A DNA stretch of 64,000 nucleotides from Marasmius tenuissimus (lineage: Eukaryota; Basidiomycota; Agaricomycetes; Agaricales; Marasmiaceae). The DNA is taken from contig JAQOTA010000054.1 of the NCBI GenBank assembly GCA_029532415.1, positions 3,844,001 through 3,908,000 of the forward strand. Reading direction: 5' to 3'. Under the pieces are notes generated by a model. That model searched no databases and had not been told where the DNA came from. It saw only the letters and a list, made by a program, of their open reading frames with translations. This document shows positions 35,271 to 47,319 of this stretch, one piece after another (the stretch's first letter is position 1; every line of letters starts with the position of its first letter). The position numbers were made by a program, and so were the translations under genes.

Positions 35271-37261
35271 ATGCCACCTCGAAATGTACTTCAACCAGGA
35301 GGATACGTGCCCGCAATGCAGCCCAATAACCACAGAACACCTTCACAACAAACACAAGGGCAGAATATGGTACCTCAGCCAACACCAACATTCATACAGC
35401 AGCGAGGGCAGGGCAATTTCGGGTTTGGAGGAATGGGGCAACAGCATCAACCGACGAACGCTCTTCAGCAGCAGCAACAACAACAAGTGAATGGAACATC
35501 GAGCTCGATACCTCCACATCTGACGCAGACACCAAATCTCGCAAATGCACAGTCGGTATCGTCCACGAGCGAAGTTGCGCTCGATCCGAATGACTTTCCG
35601 GCATTGGGTTCGACTTCAACGAATGCCAACAATTCTGGTGGAAACAACAATGGAAGCGGGGGAAGTAGTGTGACCACCAGCTATGCAAGTCAGGCTGGAA
35701 CTGGTGTTGGAATTGGTGGTGTCGCTATTGGAGGGACAGGCGGAGGAAGTACCAACCAACAGAGAGACTTCACGGCAGATGATTTCCCTGCACTCGGAGG
35801 TCAGAGCCAGTCGCAAGGACAGGGTCAGAACCAGGACGCGACACACTCACATCCACCCGGTCTCAATGGGTTTCAACACTCAGAACATTCGCATCGGCAG
35901 AATCTGTTGGGGACGTTGAGTGGGCTAGGAACACCCGGATTGCTGAATTTGGGTCCTCAGCAGGCGAGAAACGTGCATCCAGGATTTCAGCAGAATCATA
36001 CGGATGCTGAGAAGCAGCAGCAGCAGAGGGTGAGACTGATTCTGGTGCCACTGGGCGCACGGACAAACGCTTACTGTCGAACAGAATAATCTCAACTTGA
36101 AACTCAATCAAACGGCACACGCAGCGTGGACCTCGCCCAATGTGAACCCACAACAACCAGCCCTAGGTACTGCATTCTCGAATACACCGCCGACACCTTC
36201 GACGCAACAGCAAAATGGCTCACATCCGCCCCAAACTCCATCATCAGCACAACATCTTAGTGCACCGCCAGGTGTGCCGGCACCTAACGGGTCGAATGGG
36301 CTTGAACCTACGCAAGGCAACCCTAGTGTAGCCAATGCAACGTCGAACAACAACAATACCACTTCCAACCCTCCACCGGCACAACCGCATCCGAACTCTA
36401 CGCAGAACCCTAATTCGATGCCGAACTCAACGGCCCATGTACATCAACATCCTCAAACCCCCGCTCAGCAGATATTGATGAGTGCAGCAGACAGATGGGG
36501 TCTTTTGGGTTTATTGGCCATGATAAAGAATGCAGGAACAGAGGTTGACGGGGGGTTGAGTAGCATCGGTCAGGACTTGGGTACGATGGGTTTGGACATG
36601 GGGTATGCTGGGTGCGTCGTGGCCTTTATTTGCAATACTCGTCTCTAAATCGATTCGGACCGCTTTCAGGAGCCTTTATTCGACATTCATAACACCTTGG
36701 GCGGACCAATCAGCAGCTCATACGGTCGAACCTGATTATCACATACCGGGATGTTACAACGTCCAACCGCCCCCACCGGGACCAAGTAAAGCCACGGCAT
36801 TCAGTGACGAGACGTTGTTCTTCATGTTCTATTCATCACCTCGGGATGCTCTACAAGAGGTCGCAGCTCAGGAACTGTACGTTGACGTTGTGTACACTGA
36901 TCGCGGGTGATGTAGGATTCTGACTCTGTTACGTAGATGGAACCGCAACTGGCGATTCCACAAAGAGCTCCGGATATGGATAACAAAAGAGAGCAATACA
37001 CCCGCGTCTCAGAAGATACCGATGGGGGAAACTGGGCAGTACACTTACTGGGACCCCGAGAACTGGATGAAGGAGCGGAAAGACATGACGGTGCTGTACA
37101 GCGATCTGGAGGAAAAGCCCTCGCCTGTGTTCTTACCTGGGCCGGGACTGGTTCCTGCAGGAAGCGGACAGCAGCAAGGGCAAGTGGTAGGCGCTGTCCA
37201 GCCAGGACAGCCCGCAGTAGGAACTCCCCGAGGGTCGTTCCAGATGGGTGTGGCGGTATGA
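35271..37261 (+). CDS. CCR4-NOT complex subunit NOT2 (CDC36 family), N-terminus not resolved
   Basis: Exons 35271-36029, 36085-36611, 36670-36876 and 36937-37261, at least 605 residues. The C-terminal NOT-box (NOT2/3/5 domain) spans about the last 170 residues: PGCYNVQPPPPG, DETLFFMFYSSPRD, ELWNRNWRFHKELRIW and YTYWDPENW, all diagnostic. The N-terminal two-thirds are Gln-, Asn-, Gly- and Pro-rich with two LDPNDFPALG-type motifs usual in NOT2. Role: scaffold partner of NOT1 and NOT3/5 in deadenylation and transcription control. The first ATG may be at 35131 with an intron ending in tttag near 35255, but the phases do not join, so I start at the first certain in-frame Met. Confidence 0.88.
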
Positions 37262-37861
37262 ACGGCCGTGTGATGGCCATTCTCTCCTCTCATTTCTCCT
37301 GCATGCACGCAACCCACATCATATTTTATATCTCTCTTACCCTCGCTTTTCTTTCGCTCCCTACGTGTGTTTTCCTCCTCTGTCGTTCCTCCCGAACTGT
37401 GTACCTCTACTCAAAAGTTGTTCTTTTACCATCCCTCGCGCCTCTTTATACTCGTAACCGTATTTTTTGCGCCTTATAGTGACGACAGGACCACATCATT
37501 CAGTTTATTCATTTCACGCTTGACTTTGTTTCTATCACTCTTCGCCTTGAGAAACAGCCCAAAGTTTATTTGACGTGAGAGCCGCCACAAGCGTAATTAG
37601 ATACGTTGACGTCGATGGTTGTTCCTCGATGGTTCCATCTACGTTCGCAGAGAGCTATAAGACGTGCGGCATGGAATTTGCCAGAACACTCTTACTGCTT
37701 GAAGATGAAATTCCGCTGATGATCGAGGTCGGAGTGTTTACAACCTCTTTTGCCTCTGCTCAGCCATGTCATCGTGTTCTTGCGCTATATAAACTCGTAA
37801 AGTTCTCGCATTCGCTTCACACAATTTCTCTGGGCTCGATATCTTACTAGCACGGCTTTCA
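37262..37861. other. Intergenic stretch
   Basis: Pyrimidine-rich 3' flank of NOT2, then the promoter of the prenyltransferase gene. No gene seen. Confidence 0.6.
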
Positions 37862-39450
37862 ATGACCTTGGATTTAGAAATGGACATTCATTTGGAGCCT
37901 TTACGACGCGGGGGTCATGCTGGCCATGTCAATAGGTGCTTGACTGGCTTACCCAGCTCTCAAATCGACGCCGACGGTGCCAGGTGAGTCCGTGCTCAGT
38001 ATTGTTCGCGAATGCACTCCCAATTGAGCTATATGGCTCTTAGGTTGGCACTAGCCTTCTACTGTATTGGTTCATTGGACCTCCTGGGCGTCATCAACGA
38101 GAAGATTCCTGAAGCAGAACGTGATGCATGGCGATCTTGGATATGGGAGCAACAAACGCGTATGTGAACTTCAGTAACGATAAAGGTTGAATCGAAGAAG
38201 ACTAAGAAGAAACCCGTAGGAGGCAGATATGGAACAGGGTTCAGGCCGAGTCCATTTATGACCTCTGGAGCTATTCTGGACCAAACGGTACAATCTTTCG
38301 CACCTTTCTTGGTCCTGATCATCCTCACATCGGTCTTTCTTTTTTGCAGCAAGAATATGGTCAATATGATACACCTCATCTGATCATGACCTACACCGCG
38401 ATAGTGTCGCTCGCGATTCTGCGCGACGATTTCTCAGCGCTGGATCGACGGGGTATCATCAAACTCCTGAAAGCGTGTCAAACGGAAGAAGGAAGGTTCG
38501 ATGTTCTCTCACCTTGCCGTTATTGCAAAAGAAAAATTCTTATTATTCCGTAGTTTCACCACCGTTCCCAAAAGTGGGGATACCGACTTGCGGACGTTGT
38601 ATTGTGCCTTCGCCATCAGCAGCATGTTGAATGACTGGTCCGGGATTGACGTAGAAAGGGCCCTTTCTTTCGTGGAGTCGTGTAGGGTACGTGTAGGTGC
38701 GGTTTCATGTATCTGTGACCCTGACGTTCTCTTCATCTAGAGCTTTGAGGGAGGGTATGGTCAGTACCCTCATTGCGAGGCTTCTGGTAAGACAATGTGC
38801 ACCTCCGCCGAGGGTTTACGGCTCAAGAACCACGCCACTGACAGGAGGACCCACCTATACCGCTATTGCCGCGATTTATCTCGCTCCTAGTGGCTCGAAG
38901 CGTCTGACAGAAACGGAAAGGCTGAAATCTGTGCAATGGCTGATACGTAACCAAGAGAGTTGCGGAGGGTTCAGAGGTAGAACCAACAAGGAAGCGGACG
39001 CCTGTTACTGCTTCTGGTGTGGTGCCGCCCTCAAGGTGGGTTTCTTCTTCGTTCGACGACTTCCTCTGATCCTGCTTTCCACGTTCCCTGGTTTTCATCC
39101 AGATTCTCGACGCAGGAGACCTCGTAGACTCGCTTTCCCTCGCCAAATTTATCTCGGATTGCCAATTCAAGTACGGGGGTATCGGAAAGGCTCCAGGGGA
39201 AAATCCAGGTTTGAACGAGTCCTCCTGCTTTGGTTGACTGTCCTTGGAAGCAATTGACTGGTCCTCAGATCCCTATCACACTTACCTCTCTCTTGCGGCA
39301 CTGTCGATGTTTCCCCCTCCGATGGATGGGAACTCCTCCGCCAAGGCGTCATGGGATTTTGATACCCTCGATCCTTTGCTAAATGCAAGAGGAGCGACAG
39401 TCGAATGGATACGTGGGCACGTTCCCGATCCCGCGATGCGGTCTACATAA
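37862..39450 (+). CDS. Geranylgeranyltransferase type I beta subunit
   Basis: Nine exons: 37862-37983, 38044-38159, 38220-38287, 38350-38495, 38554-38686, 38741-38786, 38845-39035, 39103-39208 and 39269-39450, 369 residues. Alpha-alpha barrel of prenyltransferase beta subunits: repeats FEGGYGQYPHCEASGGPTY and CGGFRGRTNKEADACYCFW, the Asp and Cys of the latter and the His of DPYHTYLSL being the zinc ligands. Attaches geranylgeranyl to the C-terminal Cys of Rho-type GTPases together with an alpha subunit encoded elsewhere. PFMTSGAI and NKEADACYCFW fit type I rather than farnesyl or Rab transferase. All phases close and length is normal. Confidence 0.92.
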
Positions 39451-40209
39451 AAAGTTCTGCTTCATTTCGATGGGCTTGTAGGTACGGGACACGGTCTGGC
39501 AGTAGTACCGGCTTCTCTTATGTGATTTTTGATTATTAGATCAATGGGTTACTCTTGGGACTCGATTCTTGCAAAATTTTGTCGTTCAATCGGTGCACAC
39601 ACTCCGCGTTACTCCTCCTTTCGGGGCCGCTTCGATGGATCTACCAGGTTCGCTCAAGTCCTGCGCTTTTCATCGACAATCGAGATGAATTTGGCCGGCC
39701 CATGGTGGAAATTAAATAGGGGATGTTCTTCCCTATATCAAATGAGAATGGCATCACATCGACGGGGTTCTGTTTTTTCATGAAGTGCTCGGGGGTGGTA
39801 TATAACGGGCAGGTGAAGACCACCGGTGACCGGTGACCATTCTCATGGGCGCAACGTTTGATATCCGTGTATCCGCTATCTCCCTGCCAGGGTCTCCAAC
39901 CCCATTGTCTCCGCGGGATGATTGCGCTTCTCACACTCAGCGCCGTATACAGAATGTGAAAGATTGCCTCCTTGCGGCTCTTCGACATTCAACACCTGTT
40001 GGGCTCAATAGGAGGAACCTTTGAATCCTGAAGCCGGGGAAACTCTTGTAGTCGTGGTTGCGTACAGGCAGCATGCACCAATAAATGCAGCTGGTCTTGG
40101 GGCTCCGCGCCCATGCAGGGTGAATGAGAACTTGGAAAATTTCTGGCGAAGAGACTTGACTCGTCGCGGGATGTCGGCTCAGACGGGCCGGTCATAAGAC
40201 CATGGGAGC

Positions 40210-40288
40210 GTTACGCGGCATTACACGTGATAGCGCGTCACATCGTTAGACCCTGAGGCCTGAAATTTGAATCTTGAATCGCGACCAC
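40210..40288 (+). repeat. Copy B of the conserved block
   Basis: gttacgc, cacgtga (40224-40230), cgtcacatcg, then ttgaat and cgcgaccac, in the order seen in copies A and C. About 1.0 kb upstream of the first GMC gene. Confidence 0.5.
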
Positions 40289-41254
40289 ATTCCCAAGGAG
40301 CAGCAGTCCTGCTAGCTCCCGCAGTCACCATAATCCAATGCCGTGGTATCTCTCATATCCTCAATTTACCTAGCAGCGATGACGTGTCTCGTAATAGTTG
40401 AAGAGCCAATGAGATTGGATAGTGAGCGAACCGTTCTCGGGGACTTCGTTTCAGTACGAGGATCTGCGTAGGGGAACTCAAGGTGTGCACAGAGACCATA
40501 CAGTTTGGCTTTGTGATTGATTCGAACTACAATAGGAATGAATCTTTCACTAGGGCTCCTAACTGTCGGTGCGCTACGAACCTCCTATAGCTTCTTACTC
40601 GAGTCGATCCCCGAAAACTAAGGCCTAAGGCCCGAGTTCTCGTCCCATACGCTGATATGTGTGGTGGGTTAAATTGAGCTGGAGAAGATCTTGGGCCTAC
40701 CGTTTATTTGTGGCTTCCTATTGAAGTCTCCGTCGTCTTCTGTTCTCTCATTCCGACGACGGGGCTACAACCCACGGAAACATATACCCTCCGGATTGAT
40801 ACATAGACACAACCTTGACAATGACTTTGTCAATTCAACACCCGGCGAATCGTAAGATGTTCACTCAATACTTCCATCTTCTTCTCTACTTAAAATGGGG
40901 TCACAGGGCTTGTCATCACCACATAACGCCAGTCGCCCGAGTAGGCAGAATCATCGTGATGTTTCTCTGATCTCGCGATTTCTTCGACGTTTCAAACACT
41001 CGCTGGGCTCTCTAACTAATCTCTAACCCGAATATTGAAAGATACGTTGATACGTCTCCAGTCCTATGGACTCGGCTAAGACTCCCGTCTAACGGATGAT
41101 TCGCTATACACCGGATCTTCATCCCAGGATACTAGATGAGCTTTCTGTCAACCCGACTGACTGATAGGGGCCCAAACGATCCGAACTTGATCTTCCAGAA
41201 TTCCTTCGCAATCAAAAGTTGGTTCCTGCTCAGGGAGGGTACCAAAAGAGTGTC

Positions 41255-41262
41255 TTAAATAA
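41255..41262 (+). promoter_or_regulatory. TATA-like box of the first GMC gene
   Basis: ttaaataa, about 40 bases before the ATG at 41301. Confidence 0.45.
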
Positions 41263-41300
41263 GGACCTTTGCTACTCAGGTTCGACTTTTGCTCCCCCCA

Positions 41301-43666
41301 ATGCGTCTTCTTTCCGTGTCTCCCTTGATTTCATTGGCTTTGCCAGGTTTCTCAAAATTGTTACATTCCCTTGATGAGTTGAAGAGTACGAGCTATGACT
41401 ATGTCATCGTCGGTGGTGGGTCCGCGCGTTACATTGGGCATTCGCATACTCAATCGCCACTCTGCAGCTGGAACTGCAGGAAGCGTACTTGCTAGTCGAC
41501 TTTCAGAAGATGGAGAGAACCGAATCTTAGTCGTGGAAGCAGGGGTAGAGTGCGTACAACATCCGTGGGATTGGCGTCCTTGTCTGTCTCTAATTCTCCT
41601 CTCGGACGGATAGCAATGCGGACATTCAGAACATCATCGTGCCCTTCCTCGCTCCCAGGGCCATCAACACCATCGTGGACTGGAACTTCACGTCGACACC
41701 ACAAGTCGGATTGCTTAACAGGACGATCCCCCTTCCCAGGGGGCATGTCTTGGGAGGGTGCAGCAGCATTAGTATGTCCGATGCAACATTCAACCATATC
41801 TCATGTTGATCTGATATCCAGATTTCATGGCGTGGAACAGAGGGTCCAATGATATGTGGGATGGCTTCGCTCGACTCAGCAATGACTCTAGCTGGGCTTG
41901 GAATTCGGTAGCCAAATATTATTCCAAGGTTCGTACATGTAAACGAGACACTTTGTTCTTTCCTTTCATTCACTTTGTATCAGGTGTCGCGTCTCGTTCC
42001 GCATGTTGATGGTCACAATACGACCGGGCAGGTCGAGCCATCCGTACATGGAAATGGGCCTGTTCAGACAAGTCTGGCAGAGGTCCAGATGGTGACTGAC
42101 CCTTTGGTCGTCAGTGCCGCAAAATCGCTAGGTGGGCGGTTCAAGTTCAACGAGGACATGAACGCGGGAGATATGACTGGCTTCGGTACGTCAACGAAAC
42201 TGGGTGACCGAACGCGTCAATGTGTTGACCTTAACTCAGGATATGTCCAGAGCACTGTCGGTCACGGTGAACGCAGTAGTGCTGCAACAGCGTATCTGGT
42301 TCCTGTACTAAACCGAACCAACCTTGACGTTCTCATCAACACAAGAGTATTGAAAATTTCCTCGTCGAAGGGTGGTCGTGTCCCGACAATTGACACGTTG
42401 GAAGTTGCACAAAGCGCTGAGGGTGAGTTCGGACCTTGCATTATGGATTCAGTGTTTATTGACTCCTCGCCTGACATCTAGGTCCTCGGCTCAATATCAC
42501 TGCTCATAAAGAGATCATTCTCAGTGCTGGTGCCTTTGGCACCCCTCAAATCTTGCTTTTATCGGGTATTGGGCCTCGAGTCGACCTGACCAAACTTCAC
42601 ATACCAGTGCTTGTAGATTCCCCCGACGTCGGCAATCATTTGGCTGACCAGGTGCTATTGTCGACCTACTACGTGGTTAATTCCAGTAGCACCATCGACC
42701 CAATTTCGCGAAACGCGACTCTCCAACAGGAGTTGCTACAGCAATGGGAGTCTTCTAGGACTGGACTGATGTCCAACCCGCCGGGTGGTAGTATGATGGC
42801 GTTCCTGAAGAACCCATCAGACTTCCTCGGTGGGTTCGATCCGTCTAGCGGACCAGGCAGCGGGAATACCGAACTCATCATCTATGTAAGGATGCAGCTT
42901 ATTTTTGGAGCTTGTACATCGTTCTAACACTCCCCCAGAACGGTTTCGCCCCGGGTGCGTTACCAGTCCCTCAAGACGGGAGTTATCTAACAGCGGCGAT
43001 GTCTGTGGTTTCTCCGACGTCTAGTAAGTTATCTTTAGGCTTACTCGCGCTAAACGACGGATATTGAATATATATAATCACTTGTCAGGAGGAACCTTTA
43101 CGTTAAACTCGAACAATCCCTTCGACAGTCCCGTCATCAATCCACAGATCTTCGCGACGCAATACGACATCAAGTCGATGATTCAGGTCATGAAGGACGC
43201 CGATACATTCGTTTCCCAAGCAGCTTGGGACGGCTTCGTTGTCCGCCCGTTCATTGAATTTGCGGACGACCGAGAGCGGGAGATGTACGCCAGGAACACC
43301 TCGACGTCTATCAGTCATAGCGTAGGAACCGCTCGTATGGGTCCTGGCGGTGTGGAAGGTGGGGTTGTTGATTCAAAGTTGAGAGTTAAAGGCGTGAAAG
43401 GGCTCAGGATTGTCGATGCTTCAATATTCGTGAGTCATACCAGCGTCGACCAGCCAGTTTCTTGACTGATGCCTCCGGGTTACTAGCCCCAGATTCCCGA
43501 GAACCATCCGCAGGCGATTGTTTACATCGTAGCGGAACGCGCTTCTGACTTCATTCGCACCTCTACACCAAATTCGGGTCTTTCTAGTATGTTTGGTACC
43601 TTCTCCTCCCTATCTATTAGATTACCTCTGCTTATTATCTTTACGTTCATTACCCTAGGTCTATAG
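41301..43666 (+). CDS. Secreted GMC oxidoreductase, aryl-alcohol-oxidase-like (copy 1)
   Basis: Exons 41301-41415, 41468-41549, 41614-41771, 41822-41928, 41984-42185, 42240-42422, 42482-42885, 42939-43023, 43089-43429 and 43487-43666, 618 residues as drawn. Signal peptide (residues 1-18), FAD Rossmann motif VGAGTAGS split by intron 1, GMC signature 1 as GGCSSI (usually GGSSSI), signature 2 around [16 protein letters not shown], catalytic His in [10 protein letters not shown] and a second His in PENHPQA. The two-His pair and HNTTGQV segment match AA3 aryl-alcohol oxidases, which oxidise benzylic or polyunsaturated alcohols to aldehydes and release H2O2. The end is ambiguous: 43587-43658 is either a 72-base intron (594 residues) or coding, adding a hydrophobic tail; both use the same stop. 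Confidence 0.9.
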
Positions 43667-44888
43667 TCCGGACCCGTACTCTAGCAATCTATATTGCTGG
43701 CGTGCTCACTAAGCCTCTAGGCTCTAGGTCGGCTTCCTTACAAGAAGCCTACTCTCACCCAGCAACTGCCTTGTTTGAGGCGAGACACGGCCAAATGAAT
43801 AGCTCATTACCCAGTACAATCTACTATAAATCTACGAAAGAGATCTAGCGTTTGTGCCGTCGTGTTGGCTTGTTCGGAGGTGGCCTGAGTGCCCTGTTGA
43901 AATCATGGCTGTAAGCATTTATATATGTTTCGATAACACAGCGGTGGAACGACCGTACACCACAGCTGGAGTCTATCTCTCAACAAAGCAGATGAAGAAG
44001 CTATTGGCTCACCCAGCTGAATGGCTACATTGTCAGTTCCCCACTTACGGGCCCAGCCTGTCCTGCTGTCCTAGGGCGCCTATAAGCCGTTACGCGTGAT
44101 GGCACCAAGCACGTGATAGACGTCACATTGCAGTCACAGAACCAAATTGAAATTGACAAAAATCCGACTTGAAGCGCGACCACGATCAGACTCGCCGTCT
44201 TTGAGCGGTTCTGCTTTCCCCGCCTACAACGGACTACAAGATGACCCAGTTTCTGGCCACTTCTACGCACCTCCGACCTATGAACAGCAATGGCTATCTC
44301 TTCGTGTCTTTCTGGCGAGATTGGATAGTCCCGTTTTGTTTTTATGCATGATAGTCTGCTTGTGGGTGGTTAGCGTCTTGGAACTGACAGGGTGTGTACA
44401 AGATACTACACCGTTCGCTCAGGTTGCTGATCCAGGCGATATAAGTTTCTCAGTGGAATTTCGTCTTCGACACCCGCTGTATTCGACTCCTACTCATGTT
44501 GCTTCATGTTATCTTCCGGAAAGCAAAGCTCGCACGAAACGAACCCTTCGGTATTATCCATGGTGCGATTGGACTAGCTATTGAAACGGAGAGCACATCA
44601 GGCCCGCCCCATTCCCCCGTTGTGCCCGTTCTCCCATTCCCAGTTCATCCAATCCCAGTTCACCCCGCTGAACACGGGAGGGATTGGGTAATAATAAACG
44701 GACGGCCACCGAGCCGAGTGCTACAATCTTCTCTGAAACTGCCGTCAGATCAACGTCCAGTGTTTAGTCACTCGGTGGAAAGCTACGAAATTGAGATTTG
44801 ACCACCCGGGCTTAAGACGGATACTACTTTTAAGGTATGTTAAATACGAGCCTTCAACGCCATCATTGCACATCTGATTTATTCCTCC
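43667..44888. other. Intergenic region between GMC copies 1 and 2
   Basis: No gene. Holds copy C of the repeated block and a TATA-like tract (ttaaggtatgttaaatac) near 44831-44847. Confidence 0.6.
44089..44183 (+). repeat. Copy C of the conserved block
   Basis: gttacgcgtgatg, cacgtga (44110-44116), cgtcacattg and cgcgaccac, ordered as in copies A and B. About 0.7 kb upstream of the second GMC gene. Confidence 0.5.
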
Positions 44889-47207
44889 ATGCGTCTTCTT
44901 TACGTCTGCGTCTCAATTTCCTTGGCTTTGCCAGGTCTCTCGAAGCTGTTGCATTCCATTGATGAATTGAAGGACACGAACTATGACTATGTCATTGCAG
45001 GCGGTGAGTCTGTGCGCCACGCTGGGGGGACCGTTGGTCTCAACTCTCAAATTTCAGCTGGAACGGCAGGGAGTGTCCTCGCTAGTCGACTTTCGGAGGA
45101 CGGAGAGAACCGAGTCTTAGTCGTGGAAGCGGGGGTAGAGTAGGTGTAATATCCATGGTTTGAGTGTTGTTAATCCATCCTCACTCCGCCACGAACAGCG
45201 ACGCGAATATTCAAAACATAATTGTGCCTTTCCTCGCTTCAGGAGCCCAAAACACCATCGTTGATTGGAATTTTACGACGATTCCACAAGCTGGAATGCT
45301 CAACAGGACGATCCCTCTTCCGAGGGGGCATGTATTGGGAGGGAGCAGTAGCATCAGTACGTCGAGTGCTACATTTACTGAATCATATCCGGTGTTTATC
45401 TGGGTTCTAGACATCATGGTATGGAACAGGGGATCCAATGACCTGTGGGATGATTTCGCTCGACTCAGCAATGACTCTGGTTGGTCTTGGGATTCGGTGG
45501 CCAAATATAACCTCAAGGTTCGTAAGTGGAAGGAGTGGCTTTTTTGTTTCTTTGGTTTACTCTATTTAGACGTCTCGTCTCGTTCCTCCTACCGACGGCC
45601 GCGATACAACAGGGCAGGTCATACCGTCAGCTCATGGGAATGGTCCTGTTCAGACGAGTCTGATAACACTACCGATGGTGACCGATGATCTGGCGGCTGA
45701 TGCTGCGAAGTCACTGGGTGGACGGTTCAAGTTCAATGAGGATATGAACACGGGAGATATGACTGGCCTCGGTATGTTGACTGGCATTCAGTGTCCAAAT
45801 TTCTTGATGTACTAAACTTGACTCAGGATATGTTCAGAGCTCTGTCGGCCACGGGGAGCGGAGCAGCGCTGCAACGGCGTATCTGGTCCCTGCATTGAAT
45901 CGTACCAACCTCGACGTTCTGATCAACACAAGGGCGTTGAAAGTTTACTCGTCACAGAGCCCGTCTAGTGGTGTTCCGACAATTGACACGTTGGAAGTTG
46001 CACAGAGCGCCGACGGTATGCTGGAAAACTGTCTTGCGTGAACAATGTTCAATGTCTCCCATTGTCATTTAGGTTCCCGGGTCAATGTCACTGCCGCCAA
46101 GGAGATCATTCTCAGTGGAGGCGTGTTTGGAACTCCCCAAATCTTGCTCTTATCGGGCATTGGACCACAAGACGAGCTTTCGAAACTCGACTTACCAGTG
46201 CTCGTGGATTCCCCAGATGTCGGCCAACACTTGACTGAACATCCTTTATTGACGACCTACTTCGAGGTCGATTCCAACAGAACTCTGGACCCGGTCTCGC
46301 GAAACGCGACTCTTCAACAGGAGTTGCTTCAGCAATGGCAGGCCTCCAGAACTGGACTAATGGCTAACCCTGCGGGTGGTAGTATGATCGCCTTCTTGAA
46401 GAACCCACCCGACTTCTTCGACGGTTTCGATCCATCGAGCGGACCAGGCAGCGGTAATACCGAAATCATCGTTCGCGCAAGTACTTTTTCTTCTCAGGTT
46501 TATACATCGTCCTGATGCTCTCACCCAGAACGGTTTCGCCCCGGGCATCATACCGCTTCCTCAGAACGGAAGCTATCTGACATTGACGATGGCCGTGGTT
46601 TCCCCGACGTCGCGTATGTTGTCCCTAGGCTGGCTGTGGTATGACGACGGCTGAACATCTTCTCGTCTTCCAGGAGGAACTTTCACGTTGAACTCGACGA
46701 ATCCATTCAACAGTCCTACAATTGATCCACAGCTCTACGCGACAGATTATGACATCCAGTCGATGGTTCAGGTCATGAAAGACGCTGAGACATTCGTCTC
46801 CCAGCCACCTTGGGACGAATTCGTCGTCCGTCCGTTCATTGAGTTTGCCAGTGACGAAGAGCGGGAGATCTTCGCCAGAAATACTTCAAGAACTGTCAAT
46901 CATTGCATAGGAACTGCACGTATGGGCCCTGGTGGCGTGGAAGGTGGAGTTGTAGACTCAGAGCTGAGAGTCAAAGGCGTAAAAGGGCTGAGGGTGGTTG
47001 ACGCGTCGATATTTGTGAGTTATGCTGGCTTGATTTGATCGATCTTTCCTCTGATGCCTCGATGTTCAGCCACGGATTCCCGAGAACCATCCTCAAGCAG
47101 TGGTCTACATCGTAGCGGAGCGTGCATCTGATCTCATTCGCTCCTCCGATCGAGTGACTGGTTCACCAGGACCACGGACACAGTCAACTGAGCAATTTGA
47201 GGTTTAA
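44889..47207 (+). CDS. Secreted GMC oxidoreductase, aryl-alcohol-oxidase-like (copy 2)
   Basis: Exons 44889-45003, 45058-45139, 45199-45356, 45411-45517, 45570-45771, 45827-46015, 46073-46470, 46529-46613, 46674-47014 and 47070-47207, 604 residues. Exons 1-5, 8 and 9 have exactly the lengths of copy 1. Signal peptide [19 protein letters not shown] motif AGAGTAGS, intact GGSSSI signature, catalytic HCIGTARMG (His kept; Cys follows) and PENHPQA. Compared with copy 1 the C-terminus is polar (QSTEQFEV). Expected extracellular FAD-dependent alcohol oxidase making H2O2. Tandem duplicate of copy 1; ends 112 bases before the 3' end of the minus-strand transporter. Confidence 0.93.
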
Positions 47208-47319
47208 ATGTATTGTAAATTTGCGCAACGATTCTCGTCCACGGTGATGTCTTGGACGAAGGGCTCGGCTACTTCGATTCCTGGAATCCGTATACCTATA
47301 AGCCCTACTCGAGCCTCCA

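Larger units (their letters stand above)
39451..41300. other. Long intergenic region upstream of the GMC cluster
   Basis: About 1.85 kb without a gene. Contains a tandem ccggtgac doublet near 39822-39838, copy B of the repeated block (40210-40288) and a TATA-like ttaaataa at 41255-41262. Confidence 0.6.

Noticed and set aside
39822..39838. Tandem ccggtgac doublet
   Set aside because: Only two units; too short to be meaningful.
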